Counted from the stretch's first letter, positions 38,002-52,468 are shown. The stretch is DNA of 64,000 bases from Bartonella sp. F02 (GCF_026929975.1 NZ_JANHOK010000003.1:1-64000), one strand, 5' to 3'. The notes: generated by a model from the sequence alone, not told the origin. Numbers and translations are program-made.

Positions 38002-39327
38002 CTAATGATTAGCTTTTTCAAATTCTCTTAAAAGCTTATTTCCACGTTCAACTACTTTATCTAAACCATTTTGAGGCGTTGTTGAACCATTAAGAACAGC
38101 TTCCAGTTCTTGATCAAGCATGGAACGAATTTGTGGTAAAATACCAAATCTTATTCCTTTTGAGTTAATTGTTGGTGGATTGAGATTTATTTGTTTAATC
38201 GCAATATCTGCACCTGGATTTTCATCATAGAAATGTTGTTCTTTACTGAGTTCATAAGCTGGTTTTGTTATGGGCAGATAACCCGTTGCTTGATGCCATT
38301 TAGCTTGTTGTTCTGTTTTTGAAAGGAACTTAAGAAAAGCTGCTGCACCCGCATATTCTTCGGATGTGTGACCTTTCAGTACCCAAATAGAAGCACCACC
38401 AATAATTGAGTTTTGCGGCGCATTTTGTACATCTTCATAATAAGGTAACATACCAAATCCAACATTAAATTGAGCTTCTGAAACAATCCCTCTTTGCGAT
38501 CCTGAAGATTGTATAAAAATTGCGCAATTTTGTGCCATAAACATTGGTGCTGCATCTAATGCACCAGCTGGACCACCGTAGCGGAAAATGCCTTCATCTG
38601 ACCACTTTTTGAGATCAGTCCACATTCGCACTTGTAAAGGTCCATTAAGTTTCAGCTCTGCATCTAGCCCCCCAAGCCCATTTTCTTTTGTTCCAAAAGA
38701 GACATTATGATAGGCTGAAAAATTCTCTATCCCAATCCATTGAGCAGCATACGCCATGGTAAAACCACAACTTGCTGCTTTACTATCAAGAATTTTTTTT
38801 GAAAAACTTTCAATATCTTGCCAAGTCTTTGGGGGTTGTTCTGGGTCTAAACCTGCTTTTTGAAAAATGTCCTTATTATAGAAAAGAATTGGCGTTGAAG
38901 CATTAAATGGCATTGATAACATTTGCCCTTTTGTATCAGAGTAATATTCACTAATAGCGGGGAGATAATCTGTAATATTCAATGTTTGCTTTGTGTCATC
39001 CATAAGCTGATAAACTGGATAGACCGCACCTTTTGCGGCCATCATAGTTCCAGTTCCAATTTCATAGATTTGTGCAAGAACAGGTTGTTGCTTTCCACGA
39101 AATGCTGCAATAAGCGAAACCATAGCTTCTTCATATTCACCGCGAAATGAAGGGACAACTTCATATTTAGATTGACTTGCATTAAACTCTTGAATTAGGC
39201 TTTCGGTTTGTTTCCCGAGAGCGCCACTCATCGAATGCCAGAAGCTGATTTTTGTTTGTGCAAGACTTGCTGTTGCTGTCGTCATAGCCAGTGTTAATGC
39301 TATTGTGGAAAGATAAAAGCAGTTCAT
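38002..39327 (-). CDS. ugpB: sn-Glycerol-3-phosphate-binding periplasmic protein
   Basis: A periplasmic solute-binding protein of the MalE/UgpB class. The signal peptide (about 1-23) ends ATASLA. The mature protein shows UgpB signatures such as KISFWHSMSGALGKQTESLIQEFN, and FNASTPILFYNKDIFQKAGLDP. It hands glycerol-3-phosphate or glycerophosphodiesters to UgpAE. The start is preceded by GAGGAAA. It heads the operon, and a candidate promoter lies 100-130 bp upstream. The length (441) is normal. Confidence 0.95.
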   Translation of the reverse strand: MNCFYLSTIALTLAMTTATASLAQTKISFWHSMSGALGKQTESLIQEFNASQSKYEVVPSFRGEYEEAMVSLIAAFRGKQQPVLAQIYEIGTGTMMAAKGAVYPVYQLMDDTKQTLNITDYLPAISEYYSDTKGQMLSMPFNASTPILFYNKDIFQKAGLDPEQPPKTWQDIESFSKKILDSKAASCGFTMAYAAQWIGIENFSAYHNVSFGTKENGLGGLDAELKLNGPLQVRMWTDLKKWSDEGIFRYGGPAGALDAAPMFMAQNCAIFIQSSGSQRGIVSEAQFNVGFGMLPYYEDVQNAPQNSIIGGASIWVLKGHTSEEYAGAAAFLKFLSKTEQQAKWHQATGYLPITKPAYELSKEQHFYDENPGADIAIKQINLNPPTINSKGIRFGILPQIRSMLDQELEAVLNGSTTPQNGLDKVVERGNKLLREFEKANH

Positions 39328-39738
39328 GATTTTCCTCTTCTGAATTGACGGAACACAATTTCCCCTAGATTACAATATTACTCAGTGAATATGTCATACG
39401 GTTCTCTTTCAGAAATATACCTGCTCATTTAAACATGATACATGAAAAGGTCAAATGAATTTGTTCAGGTTTATCAGTTTTACTCTTTTTAGAACGACTA
39501 TATATTAACGAGATTCGTTACAAATTAAATAATGGATAATAAGATTAAAGTATTATTCAAATAAAAGATGTTCCATATGGTGTAATTAAAACTAAAAGTA
39601 GTATGTGTTATTTTAAATAATACGATTCAGTATTGTGGTTTATTATTTTAAAATTAAGTCTTTGTAATATATATATTTATAATTTTTCAGTGATGTGATC
39701 AAAAATATTTGTCTATATTATCACTATAGTTTCGTGTG
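39328..39738. other. 411-bp spacer between znuA and ugpB
   Basis: An A/T-rich tandem spacer on the minus strand that carries the ugpB promoter candidate. It includes an A/T-only run around 39668-39687 (alternating TA). I see no ORF, no strong terminator behind znuA and no repeat. Confidence 0.5.
39426..39454 (-). promoter_or_regulatory. Candidate sigma-70-type promoter of ugpB
   Basis: On the minus strand TTGACC is followed after 17 bases by TAAATG. It lies about 100 bases upstream of the ugpB start. I see no convincing PhoB direct repeat nearby, although ugp is phosphate-controlled in E. coli. Confidence 0.4.
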
Positions 39739-40644
39739 TCAGTGTTTTGTGATTGCATTAATGATGGTGGTGACATTATGTTGCATCATATCGAGATATG
39801 TCGCAGCAGGACCATTTTCTTTAGATAAAGCATCAGAGTAAAGTGTTCCACTTATTTTTAAACCTGTTTCTTTTGCAATTTGTTCTATAAGACGTGGATT
39901 AGAGATATTTTCAACAAAGAGTGCAGATGCATTATTAGTTTTTATTTGTTGTATAAGTTTGGCAACATTTGCTGCTGTTGCTTCAATTTCTGTTGAGACA
40001 CCTTCAGGAGCAAGTATAGTAAATCCATATTCATGGGCAAAATAATCAAAGGCATCATGAGATGTGATAATTATTCGTTTATCTTTTGGAATGGCAGCAA
40101 TTTGTGTCGTGATTGTTTTGTGCAGCGCGTCGAGCTTTTGAATGTATGCATTAGCATTTGTATTGTAGACACCACATGATTCTGGATCAATTTTACAAAG
40201 AGAAGTAGTAATATTTTTAATATAGATTTTAACATTAGGAATAGTATGCCAAGCATGAGGATCGGTATTGTTTTTGTGATGATGTCCGATTTGGTGATCT
40301 TGTTTTTTAAGAAGAGGGATATTGGCACTTGTTTCAACAAGAAGTGCTTTTGTATTGGTTGCTGTGATAAGGCGATGAATAAAATCTTCTAAGTGAAGTC
40401 CATTAATGAAAATAATATGCGCATTTTTAAGAGCTTGAGCATCTCTGGGTGTTGGTTCATAAATATGGGTATTTTCATCAGATCCAACAAAAGTAGTGAT
40501 AGAAACACGATCTTTTCCTACATTTTTTACTAAATCTGCAAGAATAGAAAAACTGGCAACAACCTTTATATCTTTATGTGCGATAGCAGAAAATGGAAAT
40601 AAAAGAGCATTGAGAAGAATGAGATATTGAATAAGTTTATACAT
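39739..40644 (-). CDS. znuA: Zinc-type ABC transporter substrate-binding protein
   Basis: A cluster A-I metal-binding protein with a signal peptide (about 1-22). Metal ligands are visible as H60 (NTHIYEPTP), H130 (DPHAWH), H196 (TSHDAFDYF) and D271 (YSDALS). The third His, in place of the Glu usual in Mn/Fe-specific SitA/PsaA proteins, favours zinc or a TroA-like Zn/Mn preference. A short His cluster (GHHHKNN, 120-126) lies where ZnuA proteins have their His loop. It is the last gene of znuC-znuB-znuA and overlaps znuB by 8 bp. Confidence 0.87.
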   Translation of the reverse strand: MYKLIQYLILLNALLFPFSAIAHKDIKVVASFSILADLVKNVGKDRVSITTFVGSDENTHIYEPTPRDAQALKNAHIIFINGLHLEDFIHRLITATNTKALLVETSANIPLLKKQDHQIGHHHKNNTDPHAWHTIPNVKIYIKNITTSLCKIDPESCGVYNTNANAYIQKLDALHKTITTQIAAIPKDKRIIITSHDAFDYFAHEYGFTILAPEGVSTEIEATAANVAKLIQQIKTNNASALFVENISNPRLIEQIAKETGLKISGTLYSDALSKENGPAATYLDMMQHNVTTIINAITKH

Positions 40645-41524
40645 ATTTTTTCTTATGATTAAATAGACGGCAAAAAAGGTGAGAAAATCTTGCTGCGAAA
40701 AGCCCGTGTGGGCTTATGAGATAAGAGAGGAGGTAAATAAATCCTGCAACGATAATGATAGCGGGACCAGAGGGTAAAGATATGTGGAAGGAAAGTAAAA
40801 GACCAAATACACTGGAAATGATTCCAAAAATGATGGATAGTACGCAGATATAGCCAAGATGTGATAACCAGAAACGAGCTGCAATGGCTGGAATCATCAT
40901 AATGCCGACTGATAATAATGTTCCTAATGATTGAAATCCTCCAACCAAATTTAAGACCATTAGTCCAAGTAATAAAATATGAGCATATTTTCCTAATGGA
41001 GAGAGAGATCTAAATAACAACGGATCAAGGCTTTCGAGTACAAAAGCACGCCAGAAAATGCACAAACTGCTTATTGTGATAACCATAATGACTGCAATTA
41101 ACCAGAGAGCTTGTGTATTAATCGAAAGTACTGAACCAAATAAGAGATGAAGCAAATCAACTTTTGACCCTTTTAATGAAACGATAATAACACCTGCGGC
41201 TAATGACATCAGGTAGAAGACTGTCATTGATGCATCTTCTTTTTGAAAGCTATTTCGCGAAATTAAAGTTGTTGCTAATACTACAATAATACCGGCTACA
41301 ATACCTCCTATGGTCATAGATATAAGAGAAAAACCACATAAAAGAAAAGCGGTCGCAACACCTGGAAGAATGGCATGAGACATCGCATCACCTGTTAAGC
41401 TCATACCACGTAGCATCAAAAATACTCCAATAGGACAAGCGCTAATGGTTAAAAGAATAGAACCTATTAAGGCATTTTGCATAAACTGGAAATCAATAAA
41501 AGGAGCAAAGAAAAAGGAATACAC
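40637..41524 (-). CDS. znuB: Metal ABC transporter permease (ZnuB type)
   Basis: An inner-membrane permease of the ABC-3 family with about eight hydrophobic helices. The conserved MSLTGDAMSHAILPGVA segment lies near 43-60, and ALFLMxI-type GIMMIPAIAARF near 205-216. It forms the zinc/manganese channel with ZnuC. The 3' end overlaps znuA by 8 bp, and only three bases separate it from znuC, so the three genes are one transcript. Confidence 0.92.
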   Translation of the reverse strand: MYSFFFAPFIDFQFMQNALIGSILLTISACPIGVFLMLRGMSLTGDAMSHAILPGVATAFLLCGFSLISMTIGGIVAGIIVVLATTLISRNSFQKEDASMTVFYLMSLAAGVIIVSLKGSKVDLLHLLFGSVLSINTQALWLIAVIMVITISSLCIFWRAFVLESLDPLLFRSLSPLGKYAHILLLGLMVLNLVGGFQSLGTLLSVGIMMIPAIAARFWLSHLGYICVLSIIFGIISSVFGLLLSFHISLPSGPAIIIVAGFIYLLSYLISPHGLFAARFSHLFCRLFNHKKKYV

Positions 41525-41527
41525 GTA

Positions 41528-42283
41528 TTATAACCTATTCTGAACAGAATCATTAATTGGAAAAGTGTTTTTGTATGAGTTGTCATAAGGAAAACGAGAA
41601 ACAAGAGCAGGTGTAGTATAATGATTTTTAGCGTTCAGAAACATTGTTGTCTCTCCATAAAAAGCACGTTGGTTATCGATATGAATCATATGTGAAAAAT
41701 TTTCTTGAACGATGAATGGATCATGCAACGCTGTGAGGACGATCCGCCCTTGTTGTTGCCAATGAGTAATCAATTTTAGAAGCTCGTTCTGCGTTTTGCG
41801 ATCTATTCCATTGAAAGGTTCGTCGAGCAATATGATATCAGAATCTTGTACAATGATCCGTGCAAAAAGTGCACGTTGTAGCTGCCCACCAGATAAAGTA
41901 TCAAGTGAATGATGAGCTTGTGCGACGAGTCCAACAGTTTCTAAGGCATTTTGAATTTTAGTTTGATAAGAGCGTTGGCTTTTCCACAATCCACAAAAAG
42001 ACCATAACCCTGTTTTCACGAGTGCTTCTACAGTGATTGGAAATGTTCGATCAATATCGCATTGCTGAGCAAGATAAGCAATCCGGCTTTTTGTTTGTTT
42101 TATAATTTTCCCATTGGTAGGTTTGAGCAATCCAGCAATGGCTTTAAGTAATGTAGACTTCCCAGAACCATTGTTTCCAGTTATTGCTATGAGTGAGCTT
42201 GATGCCAGTTTTGCTGAAAAGCCCTTTATCGCTATTCTATTAGAATAGCCCAATGTTACATTCTCAAAACATAAGCTCATCAT
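41528..42283 (-). CDS. znuC: Metal ABC transporter ATP-binding protein (ZnuC type)
   Basis: A 251-residue ABC ATPase with Walker A TGNNGSGKST, signature LSGGQLQR, Walker B IILLDEPFNGID and H-loop TALHD. The GL-x-x-P and AYLAQQCDIDR Q-loop fit the zinc/manganese import group. It is the first gene of znuCBA. Upstream, two copies of GTTATATTATTACAT lie 35 and 74 bases before the start and may bind a Fur-superfamily repressor (Zur or Mur). A second ATG (42280) directly follows the first. Confidence 0.9.
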   Translation of the reverse strand: MMSLCFENVTLGYSNRIAIKGFSAKLASSSLIAITGNNGSGKSTLLKAIAGLLKPTNGKIIKQTKSRIAYLAQQCDIDRTFPITVEALVKTGLWSFCGLWKSQRSYQTKIQNALETVGLVAQAHHSLDTLSGGQLQRALFARIIVQDSDIILLDEPFNGIDRKTQNELLKLITHWQQQGRIVLTALHDPFIVQENFSHMIHIDNQRAFYGETTMFLNAKNHYTTPALVSRFPYDNSYKNTFPINDSVQNRL

Positions 42284-42317
42284 GACACCATCTTTATCTT
42301 TTTCCTTAAAATGTTAT

Positions 42318-42371
42318 GTTATATTATTACATTTATCAATCATTAAAACAAAAAACGTTATATTATTACAT
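42318..42371 (-). promoter_or_regulatory. Duplicated 15-bp dyad, candidate Zur/Mur-type operators of znuCBA
   Basis: GTTATATTATTACAT occurs at 42318-42332 and again, identical, at 42357-42371, 39 bp apart (near-integral helix turns). Each copy with one preceding base forms an imperfect palindrome (six of seven pairs per arm). The pair lies just upstream of znuC. Zinc and manganese regulators of the Fur superfamily bind A/T-rich dyads of this size, but the regulator is inferred. Confidence 0.55.
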
Positions 42372-42439
42372 ATATTTTGAAGAGTTACACATTTCAATGA
42401 AAAGGTCGTGGAAAATTAAAAATAGTATTTGAATTGTTC

Positions 42440-42490
42440 TTGACGAAATGGTGTATATTTATGGTATAAATACCTAAGATTTATACCATA
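42440..42490 (+). promoter_or_regulatory. Candidate nrdHIEF promoter overlapped by a 12-bp inverted repeat
   Basis: TTGACG (42440-42445) and TATAAA (42465-42470), preceded by TGG, could form a promoter with a 19-base spacer. The -10 lies within TATGGTATAAAT (42460-42471), which is mirrored by ATTTATACCATA (42479-42490) across a 7-base spacer. This is a good operator layout for a dimeric repressor. It points toward nrdH, 544 bp downstream. The binding protein is unknown. Confidence 0.5.
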
Positions 42491-43033
42491 TGTAGTATGA
42501 GTCTTCAGTTCTTAGGGATTAGGTGCGTGTAATTTTTTTGTGTATCTATTGCTCAAACTGCAGCTCCGTGATGAGGCAGTTGTGGTTGAGTCGTACAAAA
42601 TGGCAGTTCGATTGAAACATTTTTTATGCTTTAAGAAAATGGTTTTGTATTTATTGTGAATTTAAGCTTTTGCGATAGAGAGGGGTTAACTCAGGTATTG
42701 GAAATGAATTGCATAGTCCGTTAGGCAATCTATTTTTGTAATGAGTTTATTCAAAATAGTAGGGGAAAGTATTGGCAAGGGATTGTGTTGTAAGTGAGAA
42801 TTTGTTCATTTGAGTTGTAGATCTCACTAATTTCGTATCATGTTATGTATATGTCATGGTTGTTGGGATGCGGGGACTTAAAGTTTGATACAGTAGCTGC
42901 TTATTCTTTTTGTAAGAATGTACTTGCACGTATTTTGTGCGCAGTTACTGATTTTATTATTTTGGAAGATTGATAAACGCTATAATTAGCTCTTTTTAGA
43001 GTTGATTTTTGAAATATGAGGGAGTCAGAAAAA

Positions 43034-43258
43034 ATGCCGATTACGATTTATAGCAAGCCATCTTGTGTTCAGTGTACCGCTACTTACCGCGCTTTTGATG
43101 CTAAGGGTATTGAGTATAGCGTCGTTGATATTTCTCGTGATCAACAAGCATATAGTTTTGTTCAATCTCTTGGGTATAGTCAGGTTCCTGTGGTCGTTTG
43201 TGGTGAAAATCATTGGTCTGGTTTCAGGCCAGACATGATTAGCGGTCTTTGTGGCTAA
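43034..43258 (+). CDS. nrdH: Glutaredoxin-like NrdH
   Basis: NrdH is the electron donor for class Ib ribonucleotide reductase. The 74-residue protein starts MPITIYSKPSCVQC, with the redox motif CVQC, and the C-terminal WSGFRPDMI segment is diagnostic for NrdH. I choose ATG 43034 because GAGGGAG (43018-43024) lies nine bases upstream and would overlap the ATG at 43016. The stop overlaps the nrdI start (TAATG). Confidence 0.96.
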   Translation: MPITIYSKPSCVQCTATYRAFDAKGIEYSVVDISRDQQAYSFVQSLGYSQVPVVVCGENHWSGFRPDMISGLCG

Positions 43259-43659
43259 TGAGTCTCATTGCTTATTATTCGAGTGTAACGGGTAATACTG
43301 CGCATTTTGTTTCTCGACTTGATCAAAGATTGTTTAAAATTGATAAAAAAAACCCATCTGCGTTGATTCATGAACCTTATGTGTTAGTGGTTCCTACTTA
43401 TGCAGATGGTGAAGGTAGAATGGCTGTACCAAAAGCAGTTATTCATTTTCTTAATGAAGTAAAAAATCGCGAATTAATTCGCGGTGTCATTGGTGGTGGA
43501 AATCGTAATTTTGGTTGTAATTATAATTTAGCTAGCAAAATTATTTCTGAAAAATGCTCTATCCCTTGTCTTTATCGCTTTGAATTGCGAGGAACTGACG
43601 AGGATGTCATGTGTGTCAAAAAAGGATTAGAAAAATTTTGGAAACGATACGAAAATTAG
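43258..43659 (+). CDS. nrdI: Flavodoxin-like NrdI
   Basis: NrdI is a small flavoprotein that supplies the oxidant for assembly of the manganese-tyrosyl cofactor of NrdF. The FMN loop [13 protein letters not shown] lies at the N terminus, and [14 protein letters not shown] near 79-92 fits the isoalloxazine-binding loop. ATG 43258 overlaps the nrdH stop, giving 133 residues. The operon position between nrdH and nrdE is standard. Confidence 0.95.
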   Translation: MSLIAYYSSVTGNTAHFVSRLDQRLFKIDKKNPSALIHEPYVLVVPTYADGEGRMAVPKAVIHFLNEVKNRELIRGVIGGGNRNFGCNYNLASKIISEKCSIPCLYRFELRGTDEDVMCVKKGLEKFWKRYEN

Positions 43660-43711
43660 AGTTACGATAGTTCAAAATTATGATGATAAGTTAATAAAGA
43701 TTGGAAAAGTT

Positions 43712-47704
<3,993 letters not shown>

Positions 47705-47708
<4 letters not shown>

Positions 47709-48784
47709 CCGTTATTATTGATTTCTGTAAGAAGCATCGTTTGGTGATCAGAAATGAGCGCATTAATAAACTCATCAAGATCTCCTTCCATGACACGGTC
47801 AAGTTTGTATAAAGTGAGATTAATCCGGTGATCAGTAACGCGTCCTTGTGGGAAGTTATAAGTACGAATTCTTTCTGATCGATCCCCAGAGCCGATTTGA
47901 GTTTTACGAGATTCTGAGCGTTCATTATCTATTTTTTGTCGTTCCATGTCGAATAATCGCGCGCGTAAAATTTGAAGTGCACGTGCTCGGTTTTGATGTT
48001 GCGATTTTTCTGCTTGAACGACCATAATCCCTGTAGGAATATGCGTGATACGTACAGCTGAATCTGTTGTGTTGACATGCTGTCCACCGGCTCCAGATGC
48101 GCGCATTGTATCAATGCGGATATCTTCAGGGCGAATTTCGATGTCAATTTCTTCGGCTTCTGGGAGGACAGCAACAGTTGCAGCTGATGTATGAATACGT
48201 CCGTTTGTTTCTGTTTCAGGAACGCGTTGTACACGGTGAACGCCTGATTCAAACTTTAATTTAGAAAAAACACTTTTCCCTGAAATAGTTGCAATAATTT
48301 CTTTATAACCTCCAATTTCACCATCGCTGAGTGAAACAATTTCAACTTTCCAATTATGAATACTTGCATAACGCTCATACATGCGAAATAGATCACCGGC
48401 GAAAAGTGCGGCTTCTGATCCACCAGTTCCTGCTCGAATTTCGATGATAGCGCTTTTTTCATCGGCGCTATCTTTCGGCAAAAGAAGAAGCTGAAGTTCC
48501 TGTTGAAGTTGTTCAATTTTTTGGCGTAATAATGGTAATTCTTCTTGAGCAAGATTACGCATTTCTGTTTCTGTTTGTGGATCATGAATAATGGTTTCAA
48601 GTTCTTTTATTTCCTGATAAGTAGCATTTAATGCTCGTATAGAAGAAACTACAGGCTGTAATTCGGAATATTCAGAAGCTAGTTTTACATAAGTTTCTGC
48701 ATTTGGATTTTCAGCCATTTGACTTTCAATTATTTCAAAGCGCTTTTCAATTTGATCTATACGATTTTGCGGTAAAGAAACCAT
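47705..48784 (-). CDS. prfA: Peptide chain release factor 1
   Basis: RF1 ends translation at UAA and UAG. The GGQ motif is in [19 protein letters not shown], and the codon-recognition region has the RF1-type P-x-T class segment [19 protein letters not shown]. The length (359) is standard. The stop overlaps prmC. In many alphaproteobacteria lysC and ptsP lie upstream; here a Fur-family gene does. Confidence 0.97.
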
Positions 48785-48932
48785 GATAATATGCGTACAA
48801 TTTATTCTGTGATGTTAAAGATTAGTAGTGTTATAGTTTTTTGTAAAGAAAAGGTGATAAAGTAGAAACACACTCTTGCCAATAAAAATTATAAGTTTTA
48901 AAAATAACTTCGTCTAAAATGATATGATTAAT

Positions 48933-49349
48933 TTAAGAATTGCGTTTTTTCCCATAAAGTTCAAGGCGATGGTGTATTATTTCATAGCCTAGAGAATTAG
49001 CGATTTCTTTTTGTAATTTTTCGATAAGATCTGACTGAAATTCAATGATTTTTCCTGTATCTATATCGATGAGATGGTCATGATGTTGGCCATCTGCCTG
49101 CTCGAAACGAGATGGCCCTCCACTAAAGGCATGACGGTGAATGGTTCCATTTTCTTCTAATGTTTTCATAGTACGATAAACAGTTGATAAGGAAATAGTG
49201 TGATCTATTTTGTTAGCCCGTTGAAAAATTTCAAATGCGTTTGGATGATCATCTGTATCAGTTAAAACATCAAGAATAACACGCCTCTGGCGTGTTATTC
49301 TCAAACCAGAAGCACGTAATTCTTTTTCATAATTCTTCTTTTTATTCAT
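48933..49349 (-). CDS. fur: Fur-superfamily metal-responsive regulator
   Basis: The winged-helix domain (about 10-85; [34 protein letters not shown]) and the dimerisation domain with the metal site [17 protein letters not shown] are clear. In alphaproteobacteria this branch includes Fur, the manganese regulator Mur and Irr; the HHDH motif without an N-terminal haem motif argues for Fur/Mur over Irr. I choose ATG 49349 ([11 protein letters not shown], 138 residues), 14 bases after the secA stop; the longer frame would overlap secA. It could control the znu operators 6.5 kb away, but that is inference. Confidence 0.88.
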   Translation of the reverse strand: MNKKKNYEKELRASGLRITRQRRVILDVLTDTDDHPNAFEIFQRANKIDHTISLSTVYRTMKTLEENGTIHRHAFSGGPSRFEQADGQHHDHLIDIDTGKIIEFQSDLIEKLQKEIANSLGYEIIHHRLELYGKKRNS

Positions 49350-49363
49350 TTTAATTGCTTGCT

Positions 49364-52084
49364 TTATGCAATGAAAGCCCCATGACAATGTTTATATTTT
49401 TTTCTTGAACCACAAGGACAAATTTCGTTCCGTCCAATTTTTCCCCATGTCGTTGGATTATTAGGATCACGTTCTGTTGGATGAACGAACGTACTTTCAT
49501 GTGTTTGTGCCCAAAAAATTTGATTATCTTCTTCACTTTGATGATTTAAGGTAGAGCTTTGAGGGTCGTTTTGTTCAGGCATTATTTGTTCTACAGGAGC
49601 TTGAGCAATTTCAAAACGCATAAGTTTAAAAATAACATTTCTACGCAAATTTTTCAGCATAGTTTGAAAAAGTTCAAACGATTCTGTTTTATATTCGTTC
49701 AGCGGATCTCGTTGTCCATAACCACGAAAACCAATAATGGAACGCAAATGATCTAAATTAACAAGATGTTCGCGCCATAGCATATCGATAGTTTCAAGTA
49801 ATATAGTTTTATGAATATAGACTATCAATTCTTTAGGATAATGTTCAGTACGCGTTTTCTCAAATTCTATGATGGCATCTGAAATACGTTTGAAAATTTG
49901 CTCTTCAGCAATGCCGTCTTCTTTTACCCATTCTCTCACAGGAAGTTCAAGATTAAAAATCTGTTGCAATTCCTCTTGCAGAGCTGTTGCATTCCATTTT
50001 TCAGAATATGTTCCAGAAGGAATATAAGCTTCCACTAAATCTTCAATGATTTCATCACGCATTCCATGGATCATTTCAGTTAGATCTTCTGCGTTCATGA
50101 TTTCCATACGCTGTTCAAAAATAACTGTGCGCTGATCATTCATAACATCGTCGTATTTTAATAAATTTTTACGAATTTCAAAATTTTGCGCTTCGACTTT
50201 TTTTTGGGCTTTTTCAAGTGCTTTATTAATCCATGGATGAATAATAGCTTCATCTTCCTTTAACCCAAGTTTTTGTAAGACTGTTCCCATCCGATTTGAA
50301 CCAAAGATGCGCATGAGATCGTCTTGAAGAGAAAGAAAAAATTTTGAGCGACCAGGGTCTCCTTGTCGGCCAGAACGACCGCGGAGCTGGTTATCAATAC
50401 GACGGCTTTCATGACGTTCAGTTGCAATAACGTAAAGACCACCAGCCGATAACGCTTTTTCTTTAAGCGTTTGAACATCTTTCTTAATTTCTTCGATTTT
50501 AGCATCTCGTTCAGGACCTTCGGGAAAATCCTGTAATTCTTGTCGAATCCGCATTTCCACATTGCCACCAAGCTGTATGTCTGTCCCACGTCCTGCCATG
50601 TTGGTGGCGATTGTCAAAGCTCCAGGAACACCTGCTTGTGCAATAATATATGCTTCTTGTTCATGATAGCGGGCATTTAAGATTTTAAAATTAGTAATAC
50701 CTTCTTTTTGTAAGCGTTCTGCTAATTGTTCTGATTTTTCAATAGAAGTTGTCCCAACAAGGATAGGTTGCTCTTTTTCATGAGCTTGACGAATATCGCG
50801 GACAATGGCACGATATTTTTCTTCTGCCGTTCGATAAATTTCATCATCTTCATCGAGACGTTGCACGGGTAGATTTGTTGGAACTTCAATAACCTCAAGC
50901 TCATAAATATTACCAAACTCTTCTGCTTCTGTTATTGCAGTTCCGGTCATTCCAGATAATTTTTTATACATACGAAAATAATTCTGGAAAGTAATAGAAG
51001 CGAGTGTTTGATTTTCTGGTTGAATAGCAACATGTTCTTTGGCTTCTAATGCTTGATGCAAACCTTCAGAATAACGTCGACCTGGCATCATTCGACCTGT
51101 AAATTCATCAATGATAACAACTTCACCATTACGAACAATATAGTCTCTGTCACGACTAAATAGTTTATGAGCTTTTAAAGCGTTATTCAGATGATGGACA
51201 ATAGCAACATTTTCTATGTCATAGAGATTATTGCCTTTAAGTTGTCCAACTTCATCGAGCATTTTCTCAATTTTTTCTGCACCAATTTCAGTAAAAGTTG
51301 TTGTTTTTCGTTTTTCATCTATTTCATAATCTTCTGATGTGAGGTGAGAAATAAATTGATCAATAAAATTGTAAAAATCGGTACGATCTTCTAAAGGACC
51401 AGAGATAATAAGAGGAGTTCTAGCTTCATCAATAAGAATTGAATCCACTTCATCAACAATTGCATAATGATGCCCGCGTTGAACCATTTGGCTAGAATCG
51501 AAAGCCATATTATCACGCAGATAATCGAAACCAAGTTCATTATTTGTTGCATAGGTGATGTCACAGGCATAAGCTTCTTTTCGAGCATTATTGTCGAGAT
51601 CGTGAAGTATCACTCCTGTTGTTAAACCCAGAAAACTATAAATTTTTCCCATAGTTTCGGCATCACGACTTGCAAGATAATCATTAACCGTTACAACATG
51701 AACACCTTTTTTTTCTAGTGCGTTGAGATAAACTGGCAGGGTTGCCGTTAACGTTTTACCTTCTCCGGTCCGCATTTCAGCAATACTGCGGTTATGAAGA
51801 ACCATTCCACCAATGAGCTGCACGTCAAAAAGTCGTAAATTGTAAACACGCCTTACAGCTTCACGCACAGTCGCAAAAGCTTCTGGCAAAAGAGAATCAA
51901 GAGTTTCTCCTGCAATTAATCGTTGATGAAATTCTTCGGTTTTTTGGCAAAGTTGCGAATCGCTTAATTTTTGAAATTGTTCTTCTAATGCATTAATTTG
52001 CACAACTTTTTTGTAAAGAGGTTTGAGACGTCGTTCATGAGTCGAACCAAAAAATTTACGCGCAAGTACACCTAAACTGACCAT
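49364..52084 (-). CDS. secA: Preprotein translocase ATPase SecA
   Basis: SecA drives protein export through SecYEG. The N-terminal [21 protein letters not shown], Walker [29 protein letters not shown] and [13 protein letters not shown] motifs are intact, and the C-terminal zinc site reads [12 protein letters not shown]. The start is ATG 52084, which follows an AGGA-rich site and gives 906 residues; the open frame reaches 45 codons further upstream without homology. A divergent parvulin gene lies upstream, a common rhizobial order. Confidence 0.97.
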   Translation of the reverse strand: MVSLGVLARKFFGSTHERRLKPLYKKVVQINALEEQFQKLSDSQLCQKTEEFHQRLIAGETLDSLLPEAFATVREAVRRVYNLRLFDVQLIGGMVLHNRSIAEMRTGEGKTLTATLPVYLNALEKKGVHVVTVNDYLASRDAETMGKIYSFLGLTTGVILHDLDNNARKEAYACDITYATNNELGFDYLRDNMAFDSSQMVQRGHHYAIVDEVDSILIDEARTPLIISGPLEDRTDFYNFIDQFISHLTSEDYEIDEKRKTTTFTEIGAEKIEKMLDEVGQLKGNNLYDIENVAIVHHLNNALKAHKLFSRDRDYIVRNGEVVIIDEFTGRMMPGRRYSEGLHQALEAKEHVAIQPENQTLASITFQNYFRMYKKLSGMTGTAITEAEEFGNIYELEVIEVPTNLPVQRLDEDDEIYRTAEEKYRAIVRDIRQAHEKEQPILVGTTSIEKSEQLAERLQKEGITNFKILNARYHEQEAYIIAQAGVPGALTIATNMAGRGTDIQLGGNVEMRIRQELQDFPEGPERDAKIEEIKKDVQTLKEKALSAGGLYVIATERHESRRIDNQLRGRSGRQGDPGRSKFFLSLQDDLMRIFGSNRMGTVLQKLGLKEDEAIIHPWINKALEKAQKKVEAQNFEIRKNLLKYDDVMNDQRTVIFEQRMEIMNAEDLTEMIHGMRDEIIEDLVEAYIPSGTYSEKWNATALQEELQQIFNLELPVREWVKEDGIAEEQIFKRISDAIIEFEKTRTEHYPKELIVYIHKTILLETIDMLWREHLVNLDHLRSIIGFRGYGQRDPLNEYKTESFELFQTMLKNLRRNVIFKLMRFEIAQAPVEQIMPEQNDPQSSTLNHQSEEDNQIFWAQTHESTFVHPTERDPNNPTTWGKIGRNEICPCGSRKKYKHCHGAFIA

Positions 52085-52468
52085 TCCTGGTCCTTTCCTT
52101 AAATTCATATTGTTCTTTTTATTGAGCACTTTAACACATTGCACCCATAATTTACATCTTTCAAGATATTTAACACAATCTAATCCAGATGTTTTATTAT
52201 TTTTTGGTGCGTACTTCAAAAATAGAAATAAGGAGCGAAATTCGCTATGTCAATGTTAATAACATTATTTGTTGGTCTGGAATAATTTAGGGTATGATAC
52301 AATAAGTTTTTATATTATCATATTTTCACTTATTCAAGTGGAATAAAGTAGATGAGTAAATTTTATAGCTTTGAAAGTACAAATATTAATTTATTTATCT
52401 ATTGTTTAGAGGATAAAGCGAAAGCAATTTGAATTTTGAGCGCGCATTAATTCTTAAGGAGTATATTT

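Larger units (their letters stand above)
42284..43033. other. 750-bp divergent control region between znuC and nrdH
   Basis: Besides the two dyads near znuC and the palindrome, the stretch from 42500 to 43000 is less A/T-biased than other spacers and can form a leader hairpin at 42552-42590 (CTCAA/TTGAG and ACTGC/GCAGT). No long ORF exists; a 14-codon frame starts inside the hairpin (ATG 42571) without a ribosome binding site. It may be a long nrd leader or hold a small RNA. I recognise no known riboswitch class. Confidence 0.45.

Noticed and set aside
39360-39420. PhoB box ahead of ugpB
   Set aside because: Only a single CTGTCAT-like half site (TGTCAT) is visible, without the 11-bp direct-repeat spacing needed.
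42571-42615. 14-codon frame with two Trp as an attenuator leader peptide
   Set aside because: No ribosome binding site precedes it and no alternative terminator hairpin with U run follows; nrd genes are not known for Trp attenuation.
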